A stretch of DNA of 47,810 nucleotides from an uncultured Pelagibacteraceae bacterium (GTDB taxonomy: Bacteria > Pseudomonadota > Alphaproteobacteria > Pelagibacterales > Pelagibacteraceae), in contig CACBRY010000005.1 of the NCBI GenBank assembly GCA_902541825.1, positions 1-47,810 of the forward strand, given 5' to 3'. The translations under genes were made by a program, and so were the position numbers. Positions within the stretch are counted from its first letter, which is position 1. Each line of letters begins with the position of its first letter. Positions 11,676-21,942 of this stretch are shown here, piece by piece. Below the pieces are notes generated by a model. It made no database searches and was not told the DNA's origin. It saw only the letters and a program-made list of their open reading frames with translations.

Positions 11676-13229
11676 CTAAATCAGTCCCTCTTTTTCTTTA
11701 TTTTTTGATACATACAAAACGGTCAACAATCTTGCTATAAAATAGACAGTGAATAATGTTGTAAATATCCCAATTCCTAGTGTTAATGAAAAACCTTTAA
11801 TTGGACCTGATCCCATAAAGAATAAAATAATCGCTGCTAATAAAGTAGTAATATTCGCATCTAATATAGCAGTTCTGGATTTTGTATAACCACTATCAAA
11901 TGCTATTAAATTATTTTTTTCACTCTTTAACTCTTCTTTAATTCTTTCAAAAATTAGAACATTTGCATCAACAGCCATACCCACGGTAAGAATTATTCCT
12001 GCTATACCAGGTAATGTTAAAGTTGCTTCAAAAATAGTTAGTATTCCAACTAATATGAAAAGATTTAATATTAAAGCAATATTAGTGATGATTCCAAAGA
12101 TTTTATATTTAACAAAAATATAAAGTATGACCAATATAAAACCAATTAACAAAGCAATCATTCCTGCGTTTATAGAGTCCTGTCCTAAATCTGGACCAAC
12201 AGTTCTTTCTTCAATAATATTTAGAGGGGCAGGTAATGCACCTGATCTTAAAAGTAAGGCAAGATCAGTTGCTGATTGAAATGTAAATCCTCCACTGATT
12301 TGGCCAGAACCGGTAGCAATTGTGTCTCTGATAACTGGAGCGCTAATAACTTTTCCATCCAAAACTATAGCTAATCTTTTACCAATACCTGTAGAGGTGG
12401 CTTTACCAAATCTTTTTGCTCCTACCCTATCCAGTGAAAAGGTCACAACAGTCTCATTGTTTTCTGTATCCATTCTTGGTTGAGCATCTAAAAGATTTTC
12501 ACCACTTAGTATAATTCTTTTACTAACTATTGCTTCCTCGGTACCATCTTCAAATTCTAATTTTTCTGCACCGAATGAACCTTCTGTATCATTCGTAACA
12601 AATCTAAATGTTAAATTTGCAGTTTTTCCAAGTAAAGATTTTATTCTCATTGGATCATCTAAACCTGGTAACTCAACTAATATTCTATCATTACCTCTTT
12701 TTAAAATATTGGGTTCATTTGTACCGATTTCATCTATCCTTCTTCTAACTATTTCTAGCGCTTGATCTTGAGATGATGTTTTTAGATTAATAATTCCTTG
12801 CTTTGAGAAAGAAACCTTAAAAAAATTATTTTCCTCAACTATATCTAATTGATGTGATTTAAATCTTTGATAATAAGGATTTAATTCACTTTCTTCTGAC
12901 GCAAATTCATCCAAGATAGTTTGTTTTGAATTTTCATCTGAAGTAAATGATAAGGTCTGATTTGAAAGTTTAAAATTTGTAATTTTTACATTTTTTTCTT
13001 TAAAAAAATTTCTTATCGTAACTGTTAAATTTTGAAGTTTTTGCTCGATTACTGGATCATTATCAATTTCCAGCAAAAGATAAGATCCTCCTTGTAGATC
13101 TAAACCTAAATTAATTTTTTTATTTAATATTTTGTTATCAAAATTAAAAAGGTTTGATAAAGCAAATATAATAAAAAGTAAGGAAATTAAAGTAATAAAA
13201 ATAATTCTTAGTTTTGAAAAATATAACAC
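11676..13229 (-). CDS. secD: protein translocase subunit SecD
   Basis: 517 aa; 'GLDLQGGSYLLLEID', 'GMAVDANVLIFERIKEEL'. Confidence 0.95.
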   Translation of the reverse strand: MLYFSKLRIIFITLISLLFIIFALSNLFNFDNKILNKKINLGLDLQGGSYLLLEIDNDPVIEQKLQNLTVTIRNFFKEKNVKITNFKLSNQTLSFTSDENSKQTILDEFASEESELNPYYQRFKSHQLDIVEENNFFKVSFSKQGIINLKTSSQDQALEIVRRRIDEIGTNEPNILKRGNDRILVELPGLDDPMRIKSLLGKTANLTFRFVTNDTEGSFGAEKLEFEDGTEEAIVSKRIILSGENLLDAQPRMDTENNETVVTFSLDRVGAKRFGKATSTGIGKRLAIVLDGKVISAPVIRDTIATGSGQISGGFTFQSATDLALLLRSGALPAPLNIIEERTVGPDLGQDSINAGMIALLIGFILVILYIFVKYKIFGIITNIALILNLFILVGILTIFEATLTLPGIAGIILTVGMAVDANVLIFERIKEELKSEKNNLIAFDSGYTKSRTAILDANITTLLAAIILFFMGSGPIKGFSLTLGIGIFTTLFTVYFIARLLTVLYVSKNKEKEGLI

Positions 13230-13245
13230 TTTAAATTCAAAAAAA

Positions 13246-13533
13246 TTATTTTTTTACTTCTTGAGAGTTCATTAGACTTTGAACACCAGTACCTCTAATC
13301 ACCTCAACTGTTACGTTGTCAGCAATCTCTACTTCAATTTTATCATTATCTACAACTCTAGAAATCGTTCCTGTAATACCACCAGACGTTACAATTTTGT
13401 CACCTTTTTTTAAGCTCTCAACCATAGCTTTATGTTCTTTAACTTTTTTTTGCTGAGGTCTTATTAAGAAAAAATAAAAAATAACAAAAATTAAAATTAA
13501 TGGTATAAATTGTCCTATTCCTGCACTATCCAT
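13246..13533 (-). CDS. yajC: preprotein translocase subunit YajC
   Basis: 'FFLIRPQQKKVKEHKAMVESLKKGDKIVTSGGI'; adjacent to secDF. Confidence 0.95.
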   Translation of the reverse strand: MDSAGIGQFIPLILIFVIFYFFLIRPQQKKVKEHKAMVESLKKGDKIVTSGGITGTISRVVDNDKIEVEIADNVTVEVIRGTGVQSLMNSQEVKK

Positions 13534-13587
13534 AAAACTCCTTAATTAAAATTGATTATTTATACTATCTAAAAGATTAAAACAACT

Positions 13588-14847
13588 TTATTTGACAGAA
13601 ATTTTTTCCAAATTGTCCATATACGGTCTTAAAACTTTTGGAATTATTATTGAACCATCTTTTTGTTGATAATTTTCTATAACTGCTATTAAAGTTCTAC
13701 CCACAGCTAGACCACTCCCATTTAAAGTACCAACATAAAGAGTTTCTTTTTTCTGATTCTTATATCTCGCTTTCATTCTCACAGCTTGAAAAGTTGAACA
13801 AGATGAACAAGAAGAAATTTCTCTATATTTTTTCTCTGAAGGTAACCAAACTTCAATGTCATAAGTTTTTTCAGCACTAAATCCCATGTCACCGCTACAT
13901 AGGATCATTTTTCTGTATGGTAATTCTAATAGATCTAAAATTGATGTTGCACATTTCGTCATTCTCTCAAGTTCTTCTAGACATTTTTCTTGTTCGACGA
14001 TACTAACCATTTCAACTTTGTAAAACTGATGCTGTCTAATCATACCTTTTGTATCTTTGCCATAACTACCTGCCTCTTTTCTGAAGCATGGTGTAGATGC
14101 AACAAATCTCATTGGTAGATCTTTTTGATTAATCATCTGATCTTTAACAATATTAGTTAAAATCACTTCTGCAGTAGGTATCAAAAACTTTCTTTCCCCA
14201 TTATCATCTAGTTTGATTTCAAATTGATCATTTTCAAATTTAGGAAGTTGACCTGTACCAAACATTGTACTTTCAGAAGCGAACAAAGGTGGTGAAATTT
14301 CTTCATAACCATTTTTTAATATGTGCGTATCTAGCATGAAATTTGAAATAGCCCTTTCTAATAAGGCCAGTTTATTTTTTACGAATACAAACCGTGCACC
14401 TGTAGTTTTAGTGGCTAGGTCAAAATCAAGCATTCCAAGTTTTTCACCTAATTCATAATGTGATAAGGGTTTAAAATCAAAATTTGGTATTTGACCCGAT
14501 TTCATTATTTCTACGTTATCATTTTCATCTTTTCCATTCGGAACATCTTTATGAGGAATATTTGGGATAAATGATAAAATTTTATCTAGTTGGTCTTTTA
14601 TTATTTTTTGCTGTTTCGATATTTCGTTTATTTCATTTGAAATTTCTTTTGATTTTTTAAATAATTTTTCATCTTTAGATTTTGAAATTTCTTTTTTTTC
14701 ATTTTCCAAAGACTCTTTTTTTTGGATAAAATTTCTATTTTTTATATCTAAGTCTTTAAGTTCATTAAAATCTATTTTAAGAAATCTACCTTTTAGCGCG
14801 TTTTTAAAATCATCGAAATTTTTTCTTATTTCCTTTAAGTTATGCAT
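13588..14847 (-). CDS. serS: serine--tRNA ligase
   Basis: 419 aa; coiled-coil N-terminus, 'TPCFRKEAGSYGKDTKGMIRQHQFYKVEMV', 'NGSGLAVGRTLIAVIENYQ'. Confidence 0.96.
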   Translation of the reverse strand: MHNLKEIRKNFDDFKNALKGRFLKIDFNELKDLDIKNRNFIQKKESLENEKKEISKSKDEKLFKKSKEISNEINEISKQQKIIKDQLDKILSFIPNIPHKDVPNGKDENDNVEIMKSGQIPNFDFKPLSHYELGEKLGMLDFDLATKTTGARFVFVKNKLALLERAISNFMLDTHILKNGYEEISPPLFASESTMFGTGQLPKFENDQFEIKLDDNGERKFLIPTAEVILTNIVKDQMINQKDLPMRFVASTPCFRKEAGSYGKDTKGMIRQHQFYKVEMVSIVEQEKCLEELERMTKCATSILDLLELPYRKMILCSGDMGFSAEKTYDIEVWLPSEKKYREISSCSSCSTFQAVRMKARYKNQKKETLYVGTLNGSGLAVGRTLIAVIENYQQKDGSIIIPKVLRPYMDNLEKISVK

Positions 14848-15610
14848 TAGAATCTTTAAATTTCTTATCCTCTATAAACTTTACAGAAAAAATTGATAAT
14901 TCATATAAAATTAATAATGGAATCGCTAAACCAATTTGGGTTATAGGGTCAGGTGGTGTTAATAATGCTGCTGCTGCAAAAATTATAACTACAACGTATT
15001 TTCTTCTTTTCTTTAAAAATTCAGAATCAACAACACCAATTCTAGCTAGTAAACTTAAAACCACAGGTAATTGAAAACTTATACCAAAAGCGAAAATAAG
15101 TTTCATGACTAATGATAAATACTCATTTACCTTAGCTTCAAGTTGTATCGGTAAATTTGTGGATAAACCTGTGCTTTCAAATGATAAAAAAAACTTTATC
15201 GCTAAAGGCATTATCAAATAATAAACTAACATTCCTCCAAGAAAAAAAAGCACTGGAGTTAATATTAGATAAGGTAATATTGCATGTTTTTCATGTTTAT
15301 ATAAACCAGGCGCTATGAATTTCCAAATTTGCATAAGTATAAACGGGCAAGTGACAAAGAATGCTGTAAAGAAAGAAATCTTTAGATATGTTAAAAAGGT
15401 TTCTTGAAGAGCGGTAAATATTAATCGTCTGTCAGTTCCATCATCTTTAACGGCTTGAGCGAAAGGATCTACTAAAAAACCATATAAATGTTCTGCAAAA
15501 AAATAACATCCAACAAAAAAAACAATTAGAAAAATAAAACTATGTATAAGTCTTTTTCTTAGTTCAGCTAAATGGCTTACAAAACCACCCTCTTTATCAT
15601 TCTGACTCAT
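14840..15610 (-). CDS. tatC: twin-arginine translocase subunit TatC
   Basis: 'HLAELRKRLIHSF', multiple TM, 'FGISFQLPVV'. Confidence 0.95.
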   Translation of the reverse strand: MSQNDKEGGFVSHLAELRKRLIHSFIFLIVFFVGCYFFAEHLYGFLVDPFAQAVKDDGTDRRLIFTALQETFLTYLKISFFTAFFVTCPFILMQIWKFIAPGLYKHEKHAILPYLILTPVLFFLGGMLVYYLIMPLAIKFFLSFESTGLSTNLPIQLEAKVNEYLSLVMKLIFAFGISFQLPVVLSLLARIGVVDSEFLKKRRKYVVVIIFAAAALLTPPDPITQIGLAIPLLILYELSIFSVKFIEDKKFKDSNA

Positions 15611-15812
15611 GTTTTTTTTCTTCTTTTTTTTCTATTTTATCATTTTCAATATCAATATTTGAAACTTCATTTTGGACATTATTGATATAATTCTTAATTG
15701 TACCAATCCATGAGCCAACTTTTTTTAACATTATTGGGAAATCTTTTGGTCCAAGAACAACAATGGCTATTGCTACGATAATTAAAATCTCAAACCAACC
15801 AATAGTAGGCAT
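15597..15812 (-). CDS. tatB: Tat translocase subunit TatB-like
   Basis: 'IGWFEILIIVAIAIVVLGPKDFP' N-terminus; short protein upstream of tatC. Confidence 0.85.
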   Translation of the reverse strand: MPTIGWFEILIIVAIAIVVLGPKDFPIMLKKVGSWIGTIKNYINNVQNEVSNIDIENDKIEKKEEKKHESE

Positions 15813-15817
15813 GTGAT

Positions 15818-16018
15818 TTAATCTTTTTTGTTATTATCTTGATTATCTTCGGAAATATTTTTAGGTTCGTTGTCATCAGTAACATCTGATGCCATACCTT
15901 TTTTAAAGCTTTTAATTCCTTTAGCAACATCTCCCATCAAACTTGAGATCTTACCTCTTCCAAAAAGTAAAACTACAAGTATAACAACAATTGCTATCTG
16001 CCAAATTCCTATGCTCAT
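15818..16018 (-). CDS. tatA: Tat translocase subunit TatA
   Basis: '[40 protein letters not shown]'. Confidence 0.93.
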   Translation of the reverse strand: MSIGIWQIAIVVILVVLLFGRGKISSLMGDVAKGIKSFKKGMASDVTDDNEPKNISEDNQDNNKKD

Positions 16019-16073
16019 AGAAAAGTTATATATCTTTTACTCTCAATTTAAAAGTGACTTTTTTTAACCTAAG

Positions 16074-16781
16074 TTATGAATTCTTATTTTTCTCCTCAGA
16101 GTCTAAAGAGCTGCTTAGCATTTCATCAATATTCGAATAAATATCCTCTTTTTTACCATCTTGTTTCTCTTTATAAAATTTACCAGTTCCAAAAATTGCA
16201 TTATCAATATTTGTACTATCGATAAGACCAGCGGCACCCAATTCATCAACAGTTGGTAAATCGGATAACTTTTGAAGATTAAAATGACTTAAAAAATCAT
16301 CAGTCGTGACATATTGAATTGGTTTTCCGGGGACATCTTTTCTACCACCTGGTTTTACCCAGTTTAACTCCATCAAAATTTCAAGAGTATTTGTACCAAA
16401 TGCAACACCTCTAATTTCCTCAATTTCAGCACGCGTTACTGGTTGATGATAAACAATGATTGCAAGTGTTTCAATTGCAGCTCTTGATAATTTTTTTTCA
16501 ACAGTTTTTTCCTGTTTCATAATTTCAGAAAGATTTGGCGATGTTCTAAATGACCATTTTTTTGAGATACACACTAAATTAATACCTCGATTAGAATATT
16601 CGTTTTGTAATTTTAATAAAATTTTTTCGACATTAGTTTTTTTTGAAATCTTATTTTCTATAGTTTCAATATCAAGTGGCTCAGCAGCTGCAAAAACTAT
16701 TGCTTCAATTTCTTTTTCAATCGAGGATAATTTATTAGGAAAATCAATAACATTATCTTTTTTTGTAATTTTTTTATTCAT
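16074..16781 (-). CDS. scpB: segregation and condensation protein B
   Basis: 'EAIVFAAAEPLDIETIENKI', 'AIETLAIIVYHQPVTRAEIEEIRGV'. Confidence 0.93.
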   Translation of the reverse strand: MNKKITKKDNVIDFPNKLSSIEKEIEAIVFAAAEPLDIETIENKISKKTNVEKILLKLQNEYSNRGINLVCISKKWSFRTSPNLSEIMKQEKTVEKKLSRAAIETLAIIVYHQPVTRAEIEEIRGVAFGTNTLEILMELNWVKPGGRKDVPGKPIQYVTTDDFLSHFNLQKLSDLPTVDELGAAGLIDSTNIDNAIFGTGKFYKEKQDGKKEDIYSNIDEMLSSSLDSEEKNKNS

Positions 16782-17518
16782 TATTTTTCCTTAATAAAAA
16801 TATCATCAAATAAATTTTCTTGTTTAATTTTTAAATTACCTTCTTTAACAAGTTCAAGTGATCCTGCAAATATACCTGCTGTACCAGTTTTTTTGTACTT
16901 TGTAACACTCTTAAAATTTTTAGGTATCAAGTCCTCTAATTTTTTCCAATCTGTTAATTTTCCAAAAAAATCTCTGATTCTTTTAATCCCCTCTTCAGTT
17001 GTAAAAACAGGGAGTTTAGGAATATTTATTTTTTGAAAATCTTTAGTCATAATAATAGTTGAATATGTTTTTAGTAATTCAAATAAATTTACTTTAATTT
17101 CACTGTTATAAATAGGTCTAATACCTGCTCTAACACCTCTGGTTCTGATTTCACGACCTAATCTTTTACGCTTTAACATTTGCTCTGATAATAATCTGAT
17201 TAATTCTAATTTTTTAAGTTGGAGTTTTAATTTTTCTGCCACTTCTTGAACTTTAAACTCCTCCTCAGGTGTTCCAGGTAAAAGAAGTTTAGATTTCAAA
17301 TAAGCAAGCCATGTGGCCATAAGTAAATACTCAGAGGCGGACTCTAGATTTAGATTTTTTTGTTTTGTTATAAAATCATGAAATTGATCTGCTAGTTTTG
17401 TAACAGAAATATTTTCTAAATTCACTTTTTGAGATTTTGCAAGGTCTAACAATATATCTAATGGACCGTTATAATTTTCAATATCAACACTAAAAAGTGA
17501 GGAATCATTTTCTGTCAT
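16781..17518 (-). CDS. scpA: segregation and condensation protein A
   Basis: 'YNGPLDILLDLAKSQKVNLENISV', 'YLLMATWLAYLKSKLLLP'. Confidence 0.93.
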   Translation of the reverse strand: MTENDSSLFSVDIENYNGPLDILLDLAKSQKVNLENISVTKLADQFHDFITKQKNLNLESASEYLLMATWLAYLKSKLLLPGTPEEEFKVQEVAEKLKLQLKKLELIRLLSEQMLKRKRLGREIRTRGVRAGIRPIYNSEIKVNLFELLKTYSTIIMTKDFQKINIPKLPVFTTEEGIKRIRDFFGKLTDWKKLEDLIPKNFKSVTKYKKTGTAGIFAGSLELVKEGNLKIKQENLFDDIFIKEK

Positions 17519-17527
17519 AAGCGAATA

Positions 17528-18493
17528 CTAACTTATTATCTTATAAAATTGTGATGTTTTTTTTATTACAAATTTGCTTATGAAAGGTGAATTTTCAGCA
17601 ACAATTTCCATCTCATTTTCTTTGGCATTACAATGTAAAACAAGATTACAACCAGCATTAAACGCATTGATTGTATTTTCTTTAATTTTACCTTTTAAAC
17701 TTTTCATTGATATATCGTCAGAAATCAAAATATTCTTAAAACCTATTTTATTTCTTATTAATTTTATCATTTTTTTAGAATGCGTTACTGTGTTTTTTAA
17801 ATCGACCTTTTTGAATATGATGTGGGCTGTCATTGCAAAAAAGGAATTTTTTCTTTTGAAAGGAAAAAAATCATTTTTTAATAAGTAATCTAATTTTTTA
17901 TTAATTACGGGCGTAAAATGGTGGCTATCAACTTTTGCTAAACCATGTCCTGGTATATGTTTAATAACAGTTCCTACGCCATTATTATGGTGATAGTTGA
18001 TACAATAATCGCCAATTTTTGAAACTATTTTGGGATTACTAGAGAAAGATCTGTCTCCAATAATTGATGATGAACCTTTCTTTCTAAGATCTAAAACAGG
18101 ACAAGTATTAATATTAACTCCTATCAATTTTAATAAATATGAAGTTTTATCAATAAATAGTTTATAGAAAAAATTAAATTCCTTAGGTTTTTTTATAAAC
18201 TTTTTGCCAAAAAATTCAGATGTTAAATTTTCAAAAGATATAATATTTTTAAGTCGGTTTACTCTACCACCTTCTTGATCAATTAAGATTGGATATTTAT
18301 TATCATTAAAGATCTTGCGTATAGACGTAGTTAATTGTTTTGCCTGTTTAATATCTTTTATGTTTCTAGTAAATAAAATTACTCCCCATGGCTTATATTT
18401 TCTTAGAAAATTCTTTTCTCTGAGGTTAAGTTTTGTTGATTTTATACCAATAATAAAAGATCTTCTGTTATTCATTAATCTAGAAGTTTCCAA
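17528..18493 (-). CDS. nagZ: glycoside hydrolase family 3 beta-N-acetylhexosaminidase (NagZ-like)
   Basis: 'ILIDQEGGRVNRL', 'VIKHIPGHGLAKVDSHH', 'LISDDISMKSL'. Confidence 0.88.
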   Translation of the reverse strand: METSRLMNNRRSFIIGIKSTKLNLREKNFLRKYKPWGVILFTRNIKDIKQAKQLTTSIRKIFNDNKYPILIDQEGGRVNRLKNIISFENLTSEFFGKKFIKKPKEFNFFYKLFIDKTSYLLKLIGVNINTCPVLDLRKKGSSSIIGDRSFSSNPKIVSKIGDYCINYHHNNGVGTVIKHIPGHGLAKVDSHHFTPVINKKLDYLLKNDFFPFKRKNSFFAMTAHIIFKKVDLKNTVTHSKKMIKLIRNKIGFKNILISDDISMKSLKGKIKENTINAFNAGCNLVLHCNAKENEMEIVAENSPFISKFVIKKTSQFYKIIS

Positions 18494-18732
18494 AAATTAA
18501 ATTTTTTCTTTTTATCTTTATTAGATTTCTCTACATATTGGATAATATCTTTAGTATCATTTTCTAAAACTGGCAATTTTTCGGAATAAATATCAATTTT
18601 TTTTTCAATATTGCTCAAAGATCTAAAAGAATTTTTTTTATTATCATCTGAAAAATAATACTTACCTGTAAAAAAAATAAAGAAACTGATAAATAATAAA
18701 AATATTAAATATTTAATCTCTTTTAGCATCAC
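18475..18732 (-). CDS. small single-TM protein of unknown function (syntenic position of the SPOR-domain protein)
   Basis: 85 aa, one N-terminal TM; sits between argS and nagZ with a 4-bp overlap to argS. Confidence 0.65.
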   Translation of the reverse strand: MMLKEIKYLIFLLFISFFIFFTGKYYFSDDNKKNSFRSLSNIEKKIDIYSEKLPVLENDTKDIIQYVEKSNKDKKKKFNFWKLLD

Positions 18733-20459
18733 ATTTTATCTGGCGTAGACACTCCAACTATATTCATCCCAGATTTTACTACATTGGAAATAGCTTTTAG
18801 GAAAATTAATTTATCATCAGTTATTTTTTTTTGATCATTGATAAATCTTTTGTCTGGATTTTCCTTGCCTAAATTCCAATATGAATGAAATAAAGAGGCT
18901 AATTCATATAAATAGGTCGGTATTCTATGCGGCTCAAGCTTATTACAAGATACATCAATACACTTGGGCCATTCAGATAATTTTTTTAAGATTTTTATTT
19001 CATCTTTGGAATATTCAAAATCGTACTTAGTAATATCTAGATCTGAATTTAAATCTTTATCAAGATGTCTATATACTGAACATATTCTTGCATAACAGTA
19101 TTGAACATAATAAAGGGGGTTATCTTTTGATTTTTCTATAACGTTATCAAAATCAAAATCGAGTTCAACATCACTACTTCGATTTAGCATTATAAATCTT
19201 GTTGCATCTTTTCCTACCTCATTAATTAAATCATCTATAGTTATATAGTCCCCTTTTCTTTTAGACATTTTAAAGGGTTTCTTATCTTTAATAAGTTTAA
19301 CAAGTTGGCTAACTTTACAAATTAATCTATCTTTAGAGTTTGATAAAGCTTCAACAGATGATGAAATTCTTTTTATATAACCAGCATGATCTGCGCCTAA
19401 AATATTAATAAGCCTATCAAATTTTCTGTCTAATTTATTTTTGTGGTATGCAACATCACTTGCAAAATAAGTCCAAGCACCATCAGATTTTTGTAATGCT
19501 CTATCTTTGTCATCTCCAAAATCAGTTGATCGGAAAAGTAACTGCTCGCGTTCAAACCAATTACTGTCATCTTCACCCGCGGGTGCCTTTATTTTTCCTT
19601 TATAAACAAATTTGTTTTTTTGAAGAAATTTAACAACTTTTTCCACTTCTTGATTTTCAACTAATTTTTTTTCACTGACAAAGTTATCATGATTAATACC
19701 AAGACTTTTAAGATTACTTTTGATTAATTTTAATGCTTCGTTAATAGCTAAAGAGGTTAATTCTTTAGATATTTTATCAAAATTTTTAAAATCAATATTT
19801 TTATTTAAGTTTAAAATGTTTTGAGCAAAGTCAATTAAATAGTCTCCAGGATATAAATCTTCATTATCTATTGGAAAAGGTTCATTAAAAGAAATCTCTC
19901 TTATTCTATAATAAACTGACTTTGTAAAATTTATAATCTGATTACCGTAGTCGTTTATATAATACTCTTTTGTAACTTTATTATTATTAAATAATAAGAG
20001 ATTGGCCATCACATCGCCTAATATTGCTCCTCTACAATGACCAACGTGTAAAGGTCCTGTTGGATTAGCAGATACAAATTCTATTAGGTAATTTTTTTTA
20101 ATATTTTTATTTGTTCCAAAAGAATTAGAATTTTTAATTACTTCTTTAATAAAGTTTGTCCAAAAAATGGGTTTAAATTTAATATTGATAAAACCAGGTT
20201 TAACAACTGATATATCCTCAATAAACTTATCCTCTTTTTTGATTTTTTCTGCCAAAATTGAAGCCAGATCTGATGGAGATTTATTATTAATCTTAGAAAG
20301 GACCATTGCTACATTGGTAGAAATATCACTATCAAATTTTGAAGGTGGAATTTCAGCAGTTATCCCGTTTAGTGAATCTGGTAAAATTAAATCTCCATTT
20401 GAAGATAGTGTTGAAAGGATTTCTTTTATTTTATCTAAATACTGTTCAAAAATATTCAT
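18729..20459 (-). CDS. argS: arginine--tRNA ligase
   Basis: 'EFVSANPTGPLHVGHCRGAILGDV', 'MSKRKGDYITIDDLI'. Confidence 0.96.
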   Translation of the reverse strand: MNIFEQYLDKIKEILSTLSSNGDLILPDSLNGITAEIPPSKFDSDISTNVAMVLSKINNKSPSDLASILAEKIKKEDKFIEDISVVKPGFINIKFKPIFWTNFIKEVIKNSNSFGTNKNIKKNYLIEFVSANPTGPLHVGHCRGAILGDVMANLLLFNNNKVTKEYYINDYGNQIINFTKSVYYRIREISFNEPFPIDNEDLYPGDYLIDFAQNILNLNKNIDFKNFDKISKELTSLAINEALKLIKSNLKSLGINHDNFVSEKKLVENQEVEKVVKFLQKNKFVYKGKIKAPAGEDDSNWFEREQLLFRSTDFGDDKDRALQKSDGAWTYFASDVAYHKNKLDRKFDRLINILGADHAGYIKRISSSVEALSNSKDRLICKVSQLVKLIKDKKPFKMSKRKGDYITIDDLINEVGKDATRFIMLNRSSDVELDFDFDNVIEKSKDNPLYYVQYCYARICSVYRHLDKDLNSDLDITKYDFEYSKDEIKILKKLSEWPKCIDVSCNKLEPHRIPTYLYELASLFHSYWNLGKENPDKRFINDQKKITDDKLIFLKAISNVVKSGMNIVGVSTPDKM

Positions 20460-21574
20460 TTAAAGTTTTTGTGAAGGTTGATTGCATATCTGTCTGTCAT
20501 TCCTGATATAAAATCTGAAATTGCTCTATATTTATCCTTTGAGAGATGATCTTTTGAAATAAATTTTTTAGGGTTTTTTTGTATTTTATTAAACAGTTTT
20601 TTAATTATTAATTTGCCATTATCGTTTTTTTTCAGAACTGCATTATTATTATACATCTTTGTTTTTAAAAAAAATCTTATTTCATCCACAGAATCTTTGA
20701 CTTTTTCAGAAAAATCTACCATTGTTAAATTTGCTTTAGTAATATCTTTATAATTTTTTATTTTGTTAATCTTCAAATTAGTTTTGGTATTTTTAATTAA
20801 ATCTCTTATCATTTGATCAATAGAGTCTCTTATAATCTGATATGTTGCAATTTTATAGTTTTGTTTGTTTATCTTTTTTTTATATTTTTTATAAATATCT
20901 TTAAAAAAGTTAATTTCAATTAACTCCTCTAGTTTAAATAAATTTGCATTTATACCATCTTGAATATCATGATTGTTATAAGCTATATCATCTGAAATAG
21001 CTGAAACTTGAGCTTCTATTGATGGATAAGTCTCAAAATTAATCTTATGATTGAATTTTTTTACCCCAATAAGACTATCAACTAAATCTAATTCATAAAC
21101 AGGACCATTATGCTTAAGCAATCCCTCTAAGGTTTCAATTGAAAGATTTAATCCACTATACTTAAGATATTTATTCTCCAAAAACATAACCACACGAAGA
21201 GTTTGTAAATTATGATCAAAGCCTCCATAATCTTCCATACATTCATTAAGAGAGTCCTCACCAGCATGACCAAAAGGTGGATGGCCCAAATCATGTGCCA
21301 AACTTAAGGTTTCAGCTAGATCTTCATTCAATTCAAGATATCTTGCAATAGATCGTGCGATTTGAGCAACTTCCATTGAATGGGTTAATCTTGTTCTGTA
21401 ATGATCACCTTCTGTGTTTACAAATACTTGTGTCTTGTGTTTGAGCCTTCGAAATGAGGCGCTGTGAACTATTCGATCTCTATCTCTTTGAAATGGCGAT
21501 CTATATTTTGATACAGATTCTTTGAATATTCTTCCTTTGCTTTTAGTAAGAGCAATCTTTGAGTATTTTTTCAT
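20456..21574 (-). CDS. dgt: deoxyguanosinetriphosphate triphosphohydrolase-like protein
   Basis: HD domain 'RTRLTHSMEVAQIARSIAR', 'LAHDLGHPPFGHAGE'. Confidence 0.93.
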   Translation of the reverse strand: MKKYSKIALTKSKGRIFKESVSKYRSPFQRDRDRIVHSASFRRLKHKTQVFVNTEGDHYRTRLTHSMEVAQIARSIARYLELNEDLAETLSLAHDLGHPPFGHAGEDSLNECMEDYGGFDHNLQTLRVVMFLENKYLKYSGLNLSIETLEGLLKHNGPVYELDLVDSLIGVKKFNHKINFETYPSIEAQVSAISDDIAYNNHDIQDGINANLFKLEELIEINFFKDIYKKYKKKINKQNYKIATYQIIRDSIDQMIRDLIKNTKTNLKINKIKNYKDITKANLTMVDFSEKVKDSVDEIRFFLKTKMYNNNAVLKKNDNGKLIIKKLFNKIQKNPKKFISKDHLSKDKYRAISDFISGMTDRYAINLHKNFK

Positions 21575-21624
21575 CCTTTAAAATTAAAATTTAAGTATTA
21601 TATTAGTAATACCAGTGATCAATA

Positions 21625-21942
21625 ATGATTAAAGAAATTAAATTTACTGATAAGGCTCTAAAACAGATCAATGTTTTGCTGTCTAAAAAAGACAAAGGGT
21701 CGTTTTTTAGAATCGCTATCAAAGGTGGTGGTTGCTCAGGCTTCCAATATGAATTTACTTTTGACAAAGAAAAAGCAGCCGATGATTTAAATTATGAAAA
21801 TATATTGATAGATAAAACCTCTGCAGATTTATTAAAAGGATCAGAAATAGACTATGTTTCTGAATTAATTGGTGAACAATTCAAAATAACTAATCCGCAA
21901 ACAAAATCTTCTTGTGGTTGTGGTGTTTCGTTTTCTCTTTAA
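21625..21942 (+). CDS. erpA: iron-sulfur cluster insertion protein (HesB/IscA/ErpA family)
   Basis: 'GGGCSGFQYEFTFD', C-terminal 'SSCGCGVSFSL'. Confidence 0.9.
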   Translation: MIKEIKFTDKALKQINVLLSKKDKGSFFRIAIKGGGCSGFQYEFTFDKEKAADDLNYENILIDKTSADLLKGSEIDYVSELIGEQFKITNPQTKSSCGCGVSFSL

